This document shows positions 1 to 9,300 of a DNA stretch of 64,000 nt, one piece after another. Within the stretch, counting starts at the first letter, position 1. Each line of letters opens with the position of its first letter. Below the pieces are notes generated by a model. The model searched no databases and was not told the DNA's origin. It saw only the letters and a list, made by a program, of their open reading frames with translations. A program made the position numbers and the translations under genes. This DNA is from Myxococcales bacterium (GTDB lineage: Bacteria; Myxococcota_A; Polyangia; Palsa-1104; JAEUJZ01), in NCBI GenBank assembly GCA_016794365.1, contig JAEUKB010000096.1, positions 20,719-84,718 on the forward strand. The letters are read 5' to 3'.

Positions 1-2
1 GC

Positions 3-1475
3 GCGGTGAAAGAGGCGCTGCTGCGGCTGATGCAGCAGACCTCGTATGCGCTGGATCACTCGTTTTCGCTGCGCGGCTGGAAGTGGCGCATTGAAGCGCT
101 GGCCACCGGCAAGCCGTTTAGCGAAGTGGTGCTGCTGCACAGCTTGGTCTATCGCGTCGAGCAGGTGTTTCTGATCCATCCCGAAAGTGGTCTTCTGCTT
201 CAGCATGTGATCGCGGATTCGCTGGCGGCGTCGCTCGAAGCGAACGCGCAAGATGCCGCGATGGTCACCAGCATGCTGACCGCGATTCAGGACTTTGTGC
301 GGGACTCCTTTCGGGTGGAAAGCAAGGCTGCGCTCGACAGCATTGAAGTCGGAGACTTGACGGTCTGGATCGAGCGCGGTCCCCACGCGGTCCTGGCCGG
401 AGTCATTCGTGGAGCGGCTCCGCTGTCGCTGCGCTCGGTGTTCCGAACCGCGCTGGAGCAGTGTCATCGCGATGCGCTCGACATCCTGAAGTCGTTTTCC
501 GGGGATCCCGATGAGCTACAGCTTGTACGCCCGCACCTGGAATCGTGTCTGCAAGTGCATCAGCGCAAGGAAGAACGAAGCGCACTGATGACGTGGCTGG
601 TACTGTCAGCGCTGGTGCTTGGGAGTGGCTATGCCCTGACGCGCAGCATGCTGATCCAACGACAGCAAGCAGCACGACTTCGCTACGCGATCACGCAGGT
701 TCACAAGCAAAAAGGAATCGTCCTACTCGATGCGAGCGAGCAGAACGGACGGTTTTCCCTTCGGATCTTGCGCGATCCCGATGCCATTGCAGAGCCCGAG
801 CTGATCCGCGTCATGGGTCTTTCGCAGCCAGAGACTTCGCTTGTGACGATGCCTTATCTGACGATGGAGCCGAGCTTTGTGCTGCGACGGGCAGAGCGCG
901 CACTGCGTCCGCCGCAAGGCGTCGTGCTGAGCTATCGCGCAGAAGATGGTGTGCTGATCTCCAACGGAATGGCGCTACCGGACTGGATTTCTGATGCACA
1001 GCGCATCGGAACCGTCATTGCAGGCGTACAGAAGTATGAGTGTCTGACGCAGCCGATTCTGCGAACGCGCTCTCTGCTTTCGCTGCTGGCGGACAAAGCA
1101 CGCAGAGTCGAAGCGATTGAGTTTACGTTCCGCGCAGGCAGCACCGAGCTACTTCCCGGTCAGGAGTCCAAGCTGGCTTCAGCGGTGGCCGAGATGAAGG
1201 AGCTGCTGCGAATGGCGGATCCCGATCGAAGTGGACTGCTCATCACGATTGAAGTGATTGCGTATACCGATCCAATTGGCACGGTGGACTATAACCAAAA
1301 GCTTCGCGAGAGCCGCGCCAACGAGATGCGCCTGTGGCTGAGCAACGCAGGAGTGGATGCACGACACCTAAAGCCGGTGGTGATTGGACCCGATAAGCTG
1401 GCTCGGATCGATCGCGCCGCATCGTTTCATGTCGTGATCCACGAGCCGAAAGACGGCACGAAAGACGCAAAATGA
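3..1475 (+). CDS. OmpA-domain membrane protein, partial at left edge
   Basis: The frame is open from the window edge; a GTG at 6 gives 489 residues, but the gene probably starts further left because no ribosome binding site is visible. Counting from that GTG, residues 1-190 are soluble and include a stretch (about 45-165) with alternating strands and helices around VYRVEQVFLIHPESG that loosely resembles a Roadblock-type fold (inference). One transmembrane helix lies at about 195-216. The C-terminus (about 370-475) looks like an OmpA-type peptidoglycan-binding domain, with AYTDPIG in place of the usual GHTD motif and spaced Arg/Asn residues. The stop overlaps the start of the GTPase gene (ATGA), so the two are translationally coupled. 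Likely role: an inner-membrane anchor linking the wall to the GTPase; this is inference from context. Confidence 0.75.
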   Translation, partial: AVKEALLRLMQQTSYALDHSFSLRGWKWRIEALATGKPFSEVVLLHSLVYRVEQVFLIHPESGLLLQHVIADSLAASLEANAQDAAMVTSMLTAIQDFVRDSFRVESKAALDSIEVGDLTVWIERGPHAVLAGVIRGAAPLSLRSVFRTALEQCHRDALDILKSFSGDPDELQLVRPHLESCLQVHQRKEERSALMTWLVLSALVLGSGYALTRSMLIQRQQAARLRYAITQVHKQKGIVLLDASEQNGRFSLRILRDPDAIAEPELIRVMGLSQPETSLVTMPYLTMEPSFVLRRAERALRPPQGVVLSYRAEDGVLISNGMALPDWISDAQRIGTVIAGVQKYECLTQPILRTRSLLSLLADKARRVEAIEFTFRAGSTELLPGQESKLASAVAEMKELLRMADPDRSGLLITIEVIAYTDPIGTVDYNQKLRESRANEMRLWLSNAGVDARHLKPVVIGPDKLARIDRAASFHVVIHEPKDGTKDAK

Positions 1476-1978
1476 TCCAAAAAAAGATCTGCATGCTTGG
1501 CTCATTTGCCGTCGGAAAAACCAGCTTGGTTCGTCGCTTTGTCCAGAGCATGTTTACGGACAAATACCTGACCACGGTGGGGGTCAAGATCGACAAAAAA
1601 CAGGTCGTGTGCGCAGGAACGGAAGTCTCTTTGCTGCTGTGGGATCTGTACGGAGAAGATGAATTTCAGCGGGTACAGACTACGTATCTGCGAGGCTCTT
1701 CGGGAATCCTGTTGGTGGCCGATGGAACGCGCGCAGCGACGATAGAAAAAGCACGCGAGCTAAAGGACAGAGCGCATAGCACGCTGGGTCCGATTCCGTA
1801 TCTGCTCCTCATCAACAAGTGTGATCTCGCTTCGGAATGGGAAGTCAGTACAGAGCAGCTGCTACAGCTTGAGCAAGAAGGCTGGCAGATCCTACGTACC
1901 AGCGCCAAGAGCGGAGAAGGCGTCGAGCAAGCGTTCCTATCCATCACCAACCAGATGCTGGGAACGCGCAGTCCGTGA
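1472..1978 (+). CDS. Rab/Ras-like small GTPase
   Basis: A 168-residue single-domain GTPase. The P-loop is GSFAVGKTS (residues 9-17), the switch I Thr sits in LTTVGVK, G3 is WDLYGEDEF, G4 is NKCD and G5 is TSAKSGEG. It lacks a C-terminal prenylation cysteine. In G3 the residue matching Ras Gln61 is Glu, which predicts slow intrinsic hydrolysis or an unusual activating partner. It starts with ATG overlapping the OmpA-domain stop, and its own stop overlaps the cyclase start (GTGA), so it is the centre of a tightly coupled operon. A close paralogue with an identical first 20 residues is at 14752-15249. In bacteria such proteins (MglA and relatives) act as polarity or signalling switches; the exact role here is unknown. 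Confidence 0.92.
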   Translation: MIQKKICMLGSFAVGKTSLVRRFVQSMFTDKYLTTVGVKIDKKQVVCAGTEVSLLLWDLYGEDEFQRVQTTYLRGSSGILLVADGTRAATIEKARELKDRAHSTLGPIPYLLLINKCDLASEWEVSTEQLLQLEQEGWQILRTSAKSGEGVEQAFLSITNQMLGTRSP

Positions 1979-3015
1979 GCGAGCTACCCGAGAAGCTGAC
2001 GCAGTACTTGATCGATGTCCTTTTTGCAGAAAGACATCCCGCGTTTTTGGAAGTGGATGCGTCGGGTCTAGTGGTTGCGTATGGCGGAGCGCTCGCGCAT
2101 CACGGACTGGATCAGCTGCAAGTCGGACAGCCCGTTGGGGATGCGCTTCCGTATCTTTTGGGACTGCTTCCGTGTCCTGAAGATCGCGTGGTGTTATCGT
2201 CGGTACAGACCGAAGAAGGACGCTGCGTGGATGTTCACATCGTGCGCGATGTCGAGCCGGATACAAGCTGGGTGATTCTGTTTGATGCGCGCAGCGAGCA
2301 CCTGCAAAAGCAAGCGTTTCAGCAAAAAGGAAACGAGCTAAGCCTGCGGAGCGAGAAGCAGTCACGGATGCTCAATGTTCACTTGGGAAAGTCGGTGGCG
2401 CGACTGCTGATGGAAGAGAGCTGGCCGATTCGATCAAGCGGCGAGCGAAGACAAGCGACGATCCTGTTTTCAGACATTCGCGACTTTACGCCGTTTAGTG
2501 AACGGAGCACTCCTGAAGCGGTCTTTGCGACGATCAATCAGTACATTCCTGCGATGCTCCATCCGATTCAGGCACACAGCGGAATCGTCGATAAGATTGC
2601 GGGCGATGCGGTGATGGCGGTGTTCGGAATCCTGGCCGCGATGGACGCAGCGCCACAGCTTGCAGTGGACACCGCAAAAGAGATCCTGCGCAACGTGGAT
2701 GCACTCAACAAAGAGCGCGCAAGCCAAGGACTGATCTGTCTGGAAGTCGGCATCGGAGTTGCCACAGGTCCGGTCGCAGTGGGACTGATTGGAACCAACG
2801 ATCGACGCGGATTTTCGGCGCTCGGACACCATGTGAACTTTGCTTCGCGGCTACAAGGACAAGCGCGCCCGTCGGAAATCCTGCTGGATGAAGAGAGCCA
2901 TCGCTTGCTATCGCAGCCGCGTGAGTGCTTTACAGAACGCATCCTGCATCTCAAAGGACTTGCAGCGCCGGTTCGTGCGTACAGCCTGTTTCCGCTTCAG
3001 CACCGCGAGCACTAA
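1975..3015 (+). CDS. class III adenylate/guanylate cyclase with N-terminal PAS-like region
   Basis: 346 residues starting at a GTG that overlaps the GTPase stop. Residues 1-150 look like a soluble PAS-type sensor followed by a short linker. The cyclase domain is about 155-325: ILFSDIRDF carries the first metal Asp, GDAVMAVFG the second, and GHHVNFASRL the ribose-orienting Asn and transition-state Arg. The substrate-selecting positions appear to be Lys (VDKIAGD) and Ser (FSALG), which favours ATP. There are no transmembrane segments, so it should be cytosolic. Product is probably cAMP made under control of the PAS region or the neighbouring GTPase (inference from operon). The usual Asp of the GD.VN motif is His here, a variation at a non-catalytic position. 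Confidence 0.88.
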   Translation: MSELPEKLTQYLIDVLFAERHPAFLEVDASGLVVAYGGALAHHGLDQLQVGQPVGDALPYLLGLLPCPEDRVVLSSVQTEEGRCVDVHIVRDVEPDTSWVILFDARSEHLQKQAFQQKGNELSLRSEKQSRMLNVHLGKSVARLLMEESWPIRSSGERRQATILFSDIRDFTPFSERSTPEAVFATINQYIPAMLHPIQAHSGIVDKIAGDAVMAVFGILAAMDAAPQLAVDTAKEILRNVDALNKERASQGLICLEVGIGVATGPVAVGLIGTNDRRGFSALGHHVNFASRLQGQARPSEILLDEESHRLLSQPRECFTERILHLKGLAAPVRAYSLFPLQHREH

Positions 3016-3033
3016 CGACGCACCGGGTTTGGG

Positions 3034-3540
3034 TTGACAGCGCGCTCGTCGAAAATCAAGCTGACGCCTGTGCTGATCCTGCTGATCCGTCATGGACTGA
3101 CGGTGGAAGACCATCCCGCGCTGCCCGATGCGCAGCGTCACTTGAGCGCCAAAGGTCGCAAAGTAGCGCGTGCGGTGGCGCAGGTTCTGCGTGAGTCTGC
3201 GCGCGATCCTGATGCGATCTTGGTGAGTCCGCATGTGGGATCGATCCAGACCGCAGAGCTGTTTGCCGATCCGCTGGATTTCGTCGGAGAAGTCGAAGTC
3301 CTGCCTGCGCTGCGCAGCGGGGTTCCGCCCCACATTGCAGCCAAAGAGCTGGCGCTGCGCGGACCGCTTGTCGTTGTGGTTGCGCATGAGCCCACGCTGT
3401 CTGCACTGGGTGCGTTTCTGACTGCGCGTCCGGCGTTTCCTCCGCTGCGTCCCGCGCAAGTGAGCGCACTGCAAGATGGCCGACCGCAGTGGTTCATTCA
3501 TCCTGAAACGCTGGCGCAAGATCGACTGCTGATTGCCTAA
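3034..3540 (+). CDS. SixA-like histidine phosphatase
   Basis: About 168 residues if TTG at 3034 is used; GTG at 3070 is an alternative that starts directly on the first beta strand (LILLIRHG), and neither has a clear ribosome binding site. The RHG motif supplies the phosphohistidine nucleophile, SPHVGSIQTAE matches the family's second Arg-containing loop with the Arg apparently absent, and AHEPTLSAL holds the conserved second His. Length fits SixA, which dephosphorylates phosphohistidine on phosphotransfer proteins. It lies 18 bp after the cyclase stop and is probably the last gene of the operon starting left of the window. Its target is not evident from sequence. Confidence 0.8.
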   Translation: MTARSSKIKLTPVLILLIRHGLTVEDHPALPDAQRHLSAKGRKVARAVAQVLRESARDPDAILVSPHVGSIQTAELFADPLDFVGEVEVLPALRSGVPPHIAAKELALRGPLVVVVAHEPTLSALGAFLTARPAFPPLRPAQVSALQDGRPQWFIHPETLAQDRLLIA

Positions 3541-3561
3541 CGAACGGATTCCTATGCGCCG

Positions 3562-5508
3562 TTAGCGACTGTGTCCGTGCGCTGGCTTGCGCGAGTTGGC
3601 CCAGTTGCGATCCCAGCGCGTATAGAGCGAGTCCAGAAACACATTCCACTCTGCGCGGGTTCGTGATCCAGGAAAAGGAATCGGTGGCAGTGTCTGCTGT
3701 CCCGTATCGATGACTTCAATCTGATTCTGCGCACCAAGTCGTCCCAGCTCGAACGTCTTCCAGGTGTGCTGGTTGCTTGGATCGACGCGAACACGGACTC
3801 CGTGAATCTCGAACTCTTTGAGCTTGATCGACGAAAGGACTGCGCGCACATCGTCACTTCCGGCTCTGCGTATCGCTTCCGCCCACAAGTGAACGCCGTA
3901 GTACGACGCTTCCATCGTCTCGCTGACCATGCGATGCGATCCGTACTTGTTCTTGAAGCGCGCAACCATTCCTGACTCGTTGCCAAGCAGCACAAGCGGA
4001 AAGTGTGCGCGGGCTACGTAGTGTCCTGACAGATCCACAGAGGAAAGCTGCGCCATCTCTGCTTCTCCGACGGTAAAAGACAGTGTAGGAATGTCCTTTC
4101 GCAAGATCTCGGCATCGCGGAGCTGCTTTAAAAATGCCACGCTGGAGTCTCCCACCAGCGCATTGAGGATCAGGTTGGGTCGCAGCTTTTTGATGTGCCG
4201 GATGACCTGCGAAAACTCAAAATCACCGACAACAGAGAAGTAGGAATCGCTCAGCTTCCAGTCTTTGCGCTGGGCCAGCTCTGCTTCGATGAGCGCTTCA
4301 ATCGCTCGCGGTCGCAGCCCATCTGTTCCGATCAAAAAAATGCGTCGAATGTCGCGCTGCTTGGCAAACCACTGAATCGCTGGGAGCACAAACTGATTCG
4401 CGGTGGCGCCGGTATAGACGATGTTTGGCGACTCCTCGAGTCCTTCATACGATGCGGGATAAAACAGCAGCCCACTGTGTTCTTCAAAGTAGGGCTTGAT
4501 GGCCTTGCGACCACCGGAGCCAAAGCCGCCAAACACCGCAGCCACTTTGTCTTCGGTGAGCAGACGCTGGGCCGCACGCGCAAAGGCAGAGTCACTGGTT
4601 ACTTCCGATTTTCCGTCGAGAACAATCGGCTCTACCATCCGTCCGAGCAGTCCGCCCGCTGCGTTGACTTCATCAATGGCCAGCAGCGTGGCATCGGCCA
4701 GCGGTCGCTCACTGACCGCCAGCGCACCCGACAAAGAGTGCAGCACACCGACTTTGATCGTCGCTTTTCCAATGAGAGCAGGCGCTTGTGCGTCCTGAAA
4801 TCCAGCCTGCGGGCCAGTCTGCGGACTCTGACCCATCGCGCGCTCTGCCGAGACGGATGGACGACGATTCCGCAGCGCCAAAAAGCCCAGCGCGCCCATT
4901 CCCACCACACCCAGCGAGCTGCCTATCAGAAAGTTGCGCCGCGAAATCGAGATCTCGCGATATTCATTCGGAATGGACTCAGCCAGGGCGCGCTCCATCG
5001 TCCCCGGTCGAATGTCTGCGCCATCGAGCGTCGCACCTTGGGCGTGAATCGGTACGTCTCCAGACAGCCGAGGCTGCGGCAGCGCGCGCTCCATCTGAAA
5101 GATCGACTGCTGCCGACGATGAACGCTATCGAGCACGGCTTCCAATTCGGCCAGCATCTCGGCTGCGCTCTGATAGCGACGCTCGGGCTTTTTGCTCAGC
5201 GAGCGCTTGAGCACCCGAACACAGGCTTCAGGAATCTCTGGCACATATTCCCGAGGATCAATCGGTGAAGTCGTCCGCAGGTTGACCAGGATTTCCAAGA
5301 TGCTCGATCCCGAAAACGGAGGCCGTCCCGTCAGCAGCGCATAATACGACGCACCCAGCGAGTACAGATCACTGCGGACATCCACATCATCGCTGCTCAT
5401 GCTCTGCTCGGGACTCATGTACAGCGGCGTCCCGACGAGCTGTCCAGATGCCGTCAGCTCTGGATCGTCTTGCAGCGTCTTGACAATCCCAAAGTCCGTC
5501 AGCTTCAC
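3562..5508 (-). CDS. Ser/Thr kinase C-lobe fused to UrtA-like substrate-binding domain, N-lobe missing
   Basis: 648 residues from GTG at 5508, the only start in frame. It begins at the DFG motif (residues 5-7), continues through SPEQ and an otherwise normal kinase C-lobe to about 115, then a linker, then SRRNFLIGS followed by a hydrophobic segment (about 190-212) that looks like a Tat signal or membrane anchor. Residues about 248-640 closely follow the UrtA/amide-binding family of ABC transporter binding proteins (IKVGVLHSLSG, LLFYPASYEG, METASYYGVHLW-like region). Upstream of the start, the same frame reads QPDNILFTS but the expected HRDIK is QRSHQ and no N-lobe follows before a stop at 5719-5721. 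The kinase is therefore truncated, degenerate or expressed only as a binding protein. Convergent with the SixA-like gene. Confidence 0.78.
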   Translation of the reverse strand: MKLTDFGIVKTLQDDPELTASGQLVGTPLYMSPEQSMSSDDVDVRSDLYSLGASYYALLTGRPPFSGSSILEILVNLRTTSPIDPREYVPEIPEACVRVLKRSLSKKPERRYQSAAEMLAELEAVLDSVHRRQQSIFQMERALPQPRLSGDVPIHAQGATLDGADIRPGTMERALAESIPNEYREISISRRNFLIGSSLGVVGMGALGFLALRNRRPSVSAERAMGQSPQTGPQAGFQDAQAPALIGKATIKVGVLHSLSGALAVSERPLADATLLAIDEVNAAGGLLGRMVEPIVLDGKSEVTSDSAFARAAQRLLTEDKVAAVFGGFGSGGRKAIKPYFEEHSGLLFYPASYEGLEESPNIVYTGATANQFVLPAIQWFAKQRDIRRIFLIGTDGLRPRAIEALIEAELAQRKDWKLSDSYFSVVGDFEFSQVIRHIKKLRPNLILNALVGDSSVAFLKQLRDAEILRKDIPTLSFTVGEAEMAQLSSVDLSGHYVARAHFPLVLLGNESGMVARFKNKYGSHRMVSETMEASYYGVHLWAEAIRRAGSDDVRAVLSSIKLKEFEIHGVRVRVDPSNQHTWKTFELGRLGAQNQIEVIDTGQQTLPPIPFPGSRTRAEWNVFLDSLYTRWDRNWANSRKPAHGHSR

Positions 5509-5715
5509 CGCCCCTGCGGACGTAAACAGGATGTTGTCAGGCTGATGGCTGCGCTGCGTGAAGGCTCGTCGGACATCGACCCCGTGAAGCGCGGCGATGG
5601 AAGCCGAAGGGAAGTCCGCAAGCGGCTCCGGTGTGGGCCATGCATCGGCGAAGTCGCGTACGATGGCAGAAGCGAAGTGCGTTCGCGGTAGGACACAAGA
5701 GGAGATCCCAAAAAG
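5509..5715 (-). pseudogene. remnant of kinase catalytic loop upstream of 3562-5508
   Basis: Between the kinase-UrtA gene and the divergent gene at 5716 the minus strand stays open in the kinase frame but has no ATG, GTG or TTG. The part next to the gene still reads as the end of a catalytic loop (QPDNILFT), while the residues expected to be HRDIK read QRSHQ. Further upstream VRDFADA could be a relic of the helix before the loop. No glycine loop or VAxK lysine is present. It looks like decayed coding sequence; an unusual leader cannot be excluded. Confidence 0.5.
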
Positions 5716-6237
5716 ATGCTACTGCTGCTGTTAGGAATCGCGGTGCTGGTGGTCGGTTACGGAGCCTGGACCTGGGTGACGGATCTCGGCATGGGTCGGA
5801 ACCAGCCGTGGCAGCCGCCCAATCCCGAAGCCGTACACAGTGCGCTGTTACGACTACAGCAGAGTGATGAGACGCTCCTGACGCTGAGCGTGACCTATCA
5901 CGATCTGCATGGCTTTCACGGCGGGCTGATCCTGACCGTTCACGGCGACGGACGAGTGAGTCAAGAAGCGGTGCGTGTGAAAGTCGGGCCGCTCAAAGAG
6001 CGAGTGGCCAAAGAAGACCTGCGACGGCTGGTGGACTTGCTGATCGAGCTGTCCGCCTGGCAGCAGCTCATTCCCGACGCGACGCCGATTCCCGATGAGA
6101 GCCGCGCAAGCGTCCGCATCTCGCTGGAAGGACATCTGTCCGTGATTTGGGAGCGCTATAACGACCTGGCGGCGGGACAGCGAATCATTCGCATTCGTGA
6201 GCTGCTCAAGCAGATAGCCTGGCAGTCCGCGCCGTAA
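5716..6237 (+). CDS. membrane-anchored protein of unknown function
   Basis: 173 residues, ATG start preceded by GAGGAGA with about 9 bp spacing. Residues 1-22 form one hydrophobic segment, probably an uncleaved anchor or signal. The rest (about 40-173) is a soluble domain with a short-strand pattern of the form Y-x-L-x-G-x-x-L-x-V-x-G-D-G-R-V followed by two helices and a strand. That layout is reminiscent of the DUF6438 type of small exported domains, but I cannot name the family firmly. It is divergent from the truncated kinase-UrtA gene and convergent with the giant lipoprotein gene. Confidence 0.7.
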   Translation: MLLLLLGIAVLVVGYGAWTWVTDLGMGRNQPWQPPNPEAVHSALLRLQQSDETLLTLSVTYHDLHGFHGGLILTVHGDGRVSQEAVRVKVGPLKERVAKEDLRRLVDLLIELSAWQQLIPDATPIPDESRASVRISLEGHLSVIWERYNDLAAGQRIIRIRELLKQIAWQSAP

Positions 6238-6300
6238 ACAGACCGTTCGATCTGGATACGGCGCTGGGTATGGATCAACAAACAGCGCAAGGTTCAGACA

Positions 6301-9300
6301 CTACGCGATCCAGCGACGACGACGCAGACCGAGCAGCACGAGCAGGCTCAGCCCAGTCCACAGCGGAACCGCCGATCCCGCAGCCGCCTGACCGCCCATG
6401 CTGCACGACACACCGCCACCGAACAGACGATACTGCTCCGACGCAGCGACGTTGTTGCTCAGGTTGGGATCCTGGTTTCCAGCTGCATTCACCGTCGCAG
6501 AGATCGGACCCGATGGACCGCCCGGCGTCTTCACCGTGATGCTAACCGGCGGCGCACTCCCTTGAGCGATCGAGTCCCGCGTACACAGCACCGTGCTGGC
6601 ATCGCGTGAGCAGCTCCAGCCGTCGCCGCTTGGACCGTCGATCACTTCTGCACCCGGCGGCAGGTTGATCGTGATCACCGGATTTCGCACCGGATCCGGT
6701 CCCGCATTCGATGCCTCGGCCACAATCACCACCGGATCGCTCGGTGCCATTCCCGTCGGATTGCGGCTGATCTTGATCGATAGATCGGAACCCGTTGGCG
6801 TGCTCTGTCCGACTTCCACCGAAGCTTGGTTGTTCAGCGGATTCGGATCGGAGTTTGCGGGCGCACTGACCACACCAGCGACGACACCTGCGCTCTTTCC
6901 GGGCTCTGTAGGAACCGGCGTATTGATCTGTAGCGAAATCGGCGGAGCCATTCCCACCGGCAGATCCCCAGCGTAGTAGCAAGTGAAGCTCGATCCGCTC
7001 TGGAGACACGACCAGCCTTGTCCCGACGGAGCCTGCTTGACCGTACTTCCCGGCGGAATCGTAAACGTCACGCTCGGGTTGGCCACGCTGCCCGGACCTT
7101 TGTTGCTTGGCTTCACCGAATACGTCACGTCCATGCCCGGTCCGCCCGAGGCTGGATCTTTGCTGATCTCCAGCGACAGATCTGCGCTCGTTGCAGGCTG
7201 AGTCGGTCGCGTATCCACCACCGAGGTGTTGTTGCTCGGGTTCGGATCGTTATTGTTCGGCGCACCGATCACTACCGTCGTCGAAGGACCGCTGCCCGGA
7301 TTCACCGGCGCATCGGCTGGCAGCTTCACCTTGACCGCAATCGGCGGCGCGGTTCCCACCGAGATCGAGTCGCGCGTACACATCACCGTGCTGCCGCTCT
7401 GGCTACACGTCCAGCCGTCTCCGCTCGCTGGCTTCGTCACCGTTGATCCCGGCGGCAGATGAAACACCACCACCGGATTCCCAACCGACTCTGGACCTTT
7501 GTTCGTGGCAACGCCGGTATACGTCACTTCATCGCCCGGCTTCGGATTCGGATTGTCGGTCGTCACTCGCACCGACAGATCCGATCCAGTCGGCATCGTC
7601 ATCGTGCTGTTCGCAATCGGCTTGGCATCTTGGTTGTTCGCCGGATTCGGATCGCGCGTTCCCAGCGAGCCAACCGTTCCCGCCACCACGCCCGGCGACA
7701 TGCCCACCGGAACCATCGGCGCGATGATCTTGATCGTCACCGGGCTCGGAGTCTGTCCCGCCGAAAGCTCTGCGGCAAGGCACGTAACCGTCAGTCCCGA
7801 GCGCGTACACGCCCAGCCTGGACCACTTGGCTCTTGCGTCACACTGCTGCCCGGCGGAATCGTGAATGTGATGTACGGGCTCGCCGCTGCATCGGGTCCG
7901 CTGTTCTTGGCTTGCAGGCTAAACTGCGTCTCCATCCCCGGACCGTTTGCGGCCGGAGTCTTCGTCACGCTCAGCGACAAATCCGCCGTCTTGTCCGGCT
8001 GCTTGGCACCCAGATCCACCACAGCACTGTTGTTGCTCGGGTTCGGATCGACGCCCGTTGGAACGCCCACCACCACCGGAACCTGTGGCGTCGCGCCCGT
8101 CTGACTGGTCGGCGTCTTGCACTTCACCACCAAGTCCGGAGCCGTCGCGCCCGCAGGCAAGTCCATCTTCGCCACGCAGGTATACGTGAGGCCATTGGCA
8201 GTACACGACCACTGCGAGCCCGGATCTCCCGACATCGGCGGCGCTTGCGTCACCACGCTTCCCATCGGAATCGAAAACACCACCACCGGCTTTGTGGCTG
8301 GGTCCGGTCCGTTGTTCTTCGTCTGAATCGTAATCGTCGTCTCGTCGCCCGGCTTCGGACTGCTCGGGCTCTTCATGACAGTGACTTGCAAATCCGACGT
8401 GGGCTGCTTCACCACCACACCGGCCACCTGCGCCTTGCCGGTTGCCGTGTTGTTGCTCAGGTTCGGATCGGTATAGCCCGGCGGAGGATACGCAGAGACG
8501 CCCAAGTCCAGCGTTGGACTCGTCGCTGGCTGCGGAACCGGAAGCGAAACAGAGAACGTCAGCGAGCCATCTTTGGGCAGGTTCGCTTGCTTCGGAAGCT
8601 CTCCCGTTCCCATCGTAATGCCGCCTGGACACATCACGCCCGCACCCATCGGAATGCAAGTCCATTGCACCTTCGATGGATCCGTTCCCGCAGGCAGAGA
8701 GGTCAAAATGTCCGTTCCGAGCGCCGGATTTTCGCCCGCATTCTTCACCTGCACCGTGTACGTCGCCGTCATGCCTTGCTGGACCATCCCCGCAGGCGGA
8801 GTCACCGTGACCTGAACATCCGCAGGCAGACAGATCGGATAGCTCGCGGGCATTCCCATCACCATCGGCTGACGCGGCGCTTCGATGACCAGGCCGTCGT
8901 TGCCGTTGGTTGCACCATTGGCTGGGAACTTGCTGACCGTCGGAGCCACCGATGTTCCGCCCGCCTGTCCCTTCACAGAGACGGCTGGCTTTCCTCCGGC
9001 CATGTACACGATGACGCCGCCGCCGCCGCCGCCGCCCGGACCGTCGGCTTCCAGCGTGTCACTCGGCGTGCGCTTCTGCGATCCACCAAAGCCACCGTTG
9101 GCCGATAGCTGCACGCTCGGGTCCAGCGCCTTGCCGGTCAGCAAAAAGATCGATCCGCCACCACCGCCACCGCCTGCTGCATCGTTGTGTGCGTTGCCAG
9201 TGTCCGAGCCATCACCGCCCCCCGCGAGGATCTGGCCGCTGCTGCCCATCGGAACCGTCACGCTGCCCGACACCAGGATGACGACGCCGCCCCCGTTGCC

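Noticed and set aside
4195..5268. Plus-strand open frame of about 357 codons
   Set aside because: Antisense to the kinase-UrtA gene, Arg/Gln-rich composition typical of a shadow frame.
7459..9108. Long plus-strand open frame, about 549 codons
   Set aside because: It is antisense to the repeats of the giant lipoprotein, is extremely Arg/His-rich and has no family features or ribosome binding site; a codon-bias shadow.
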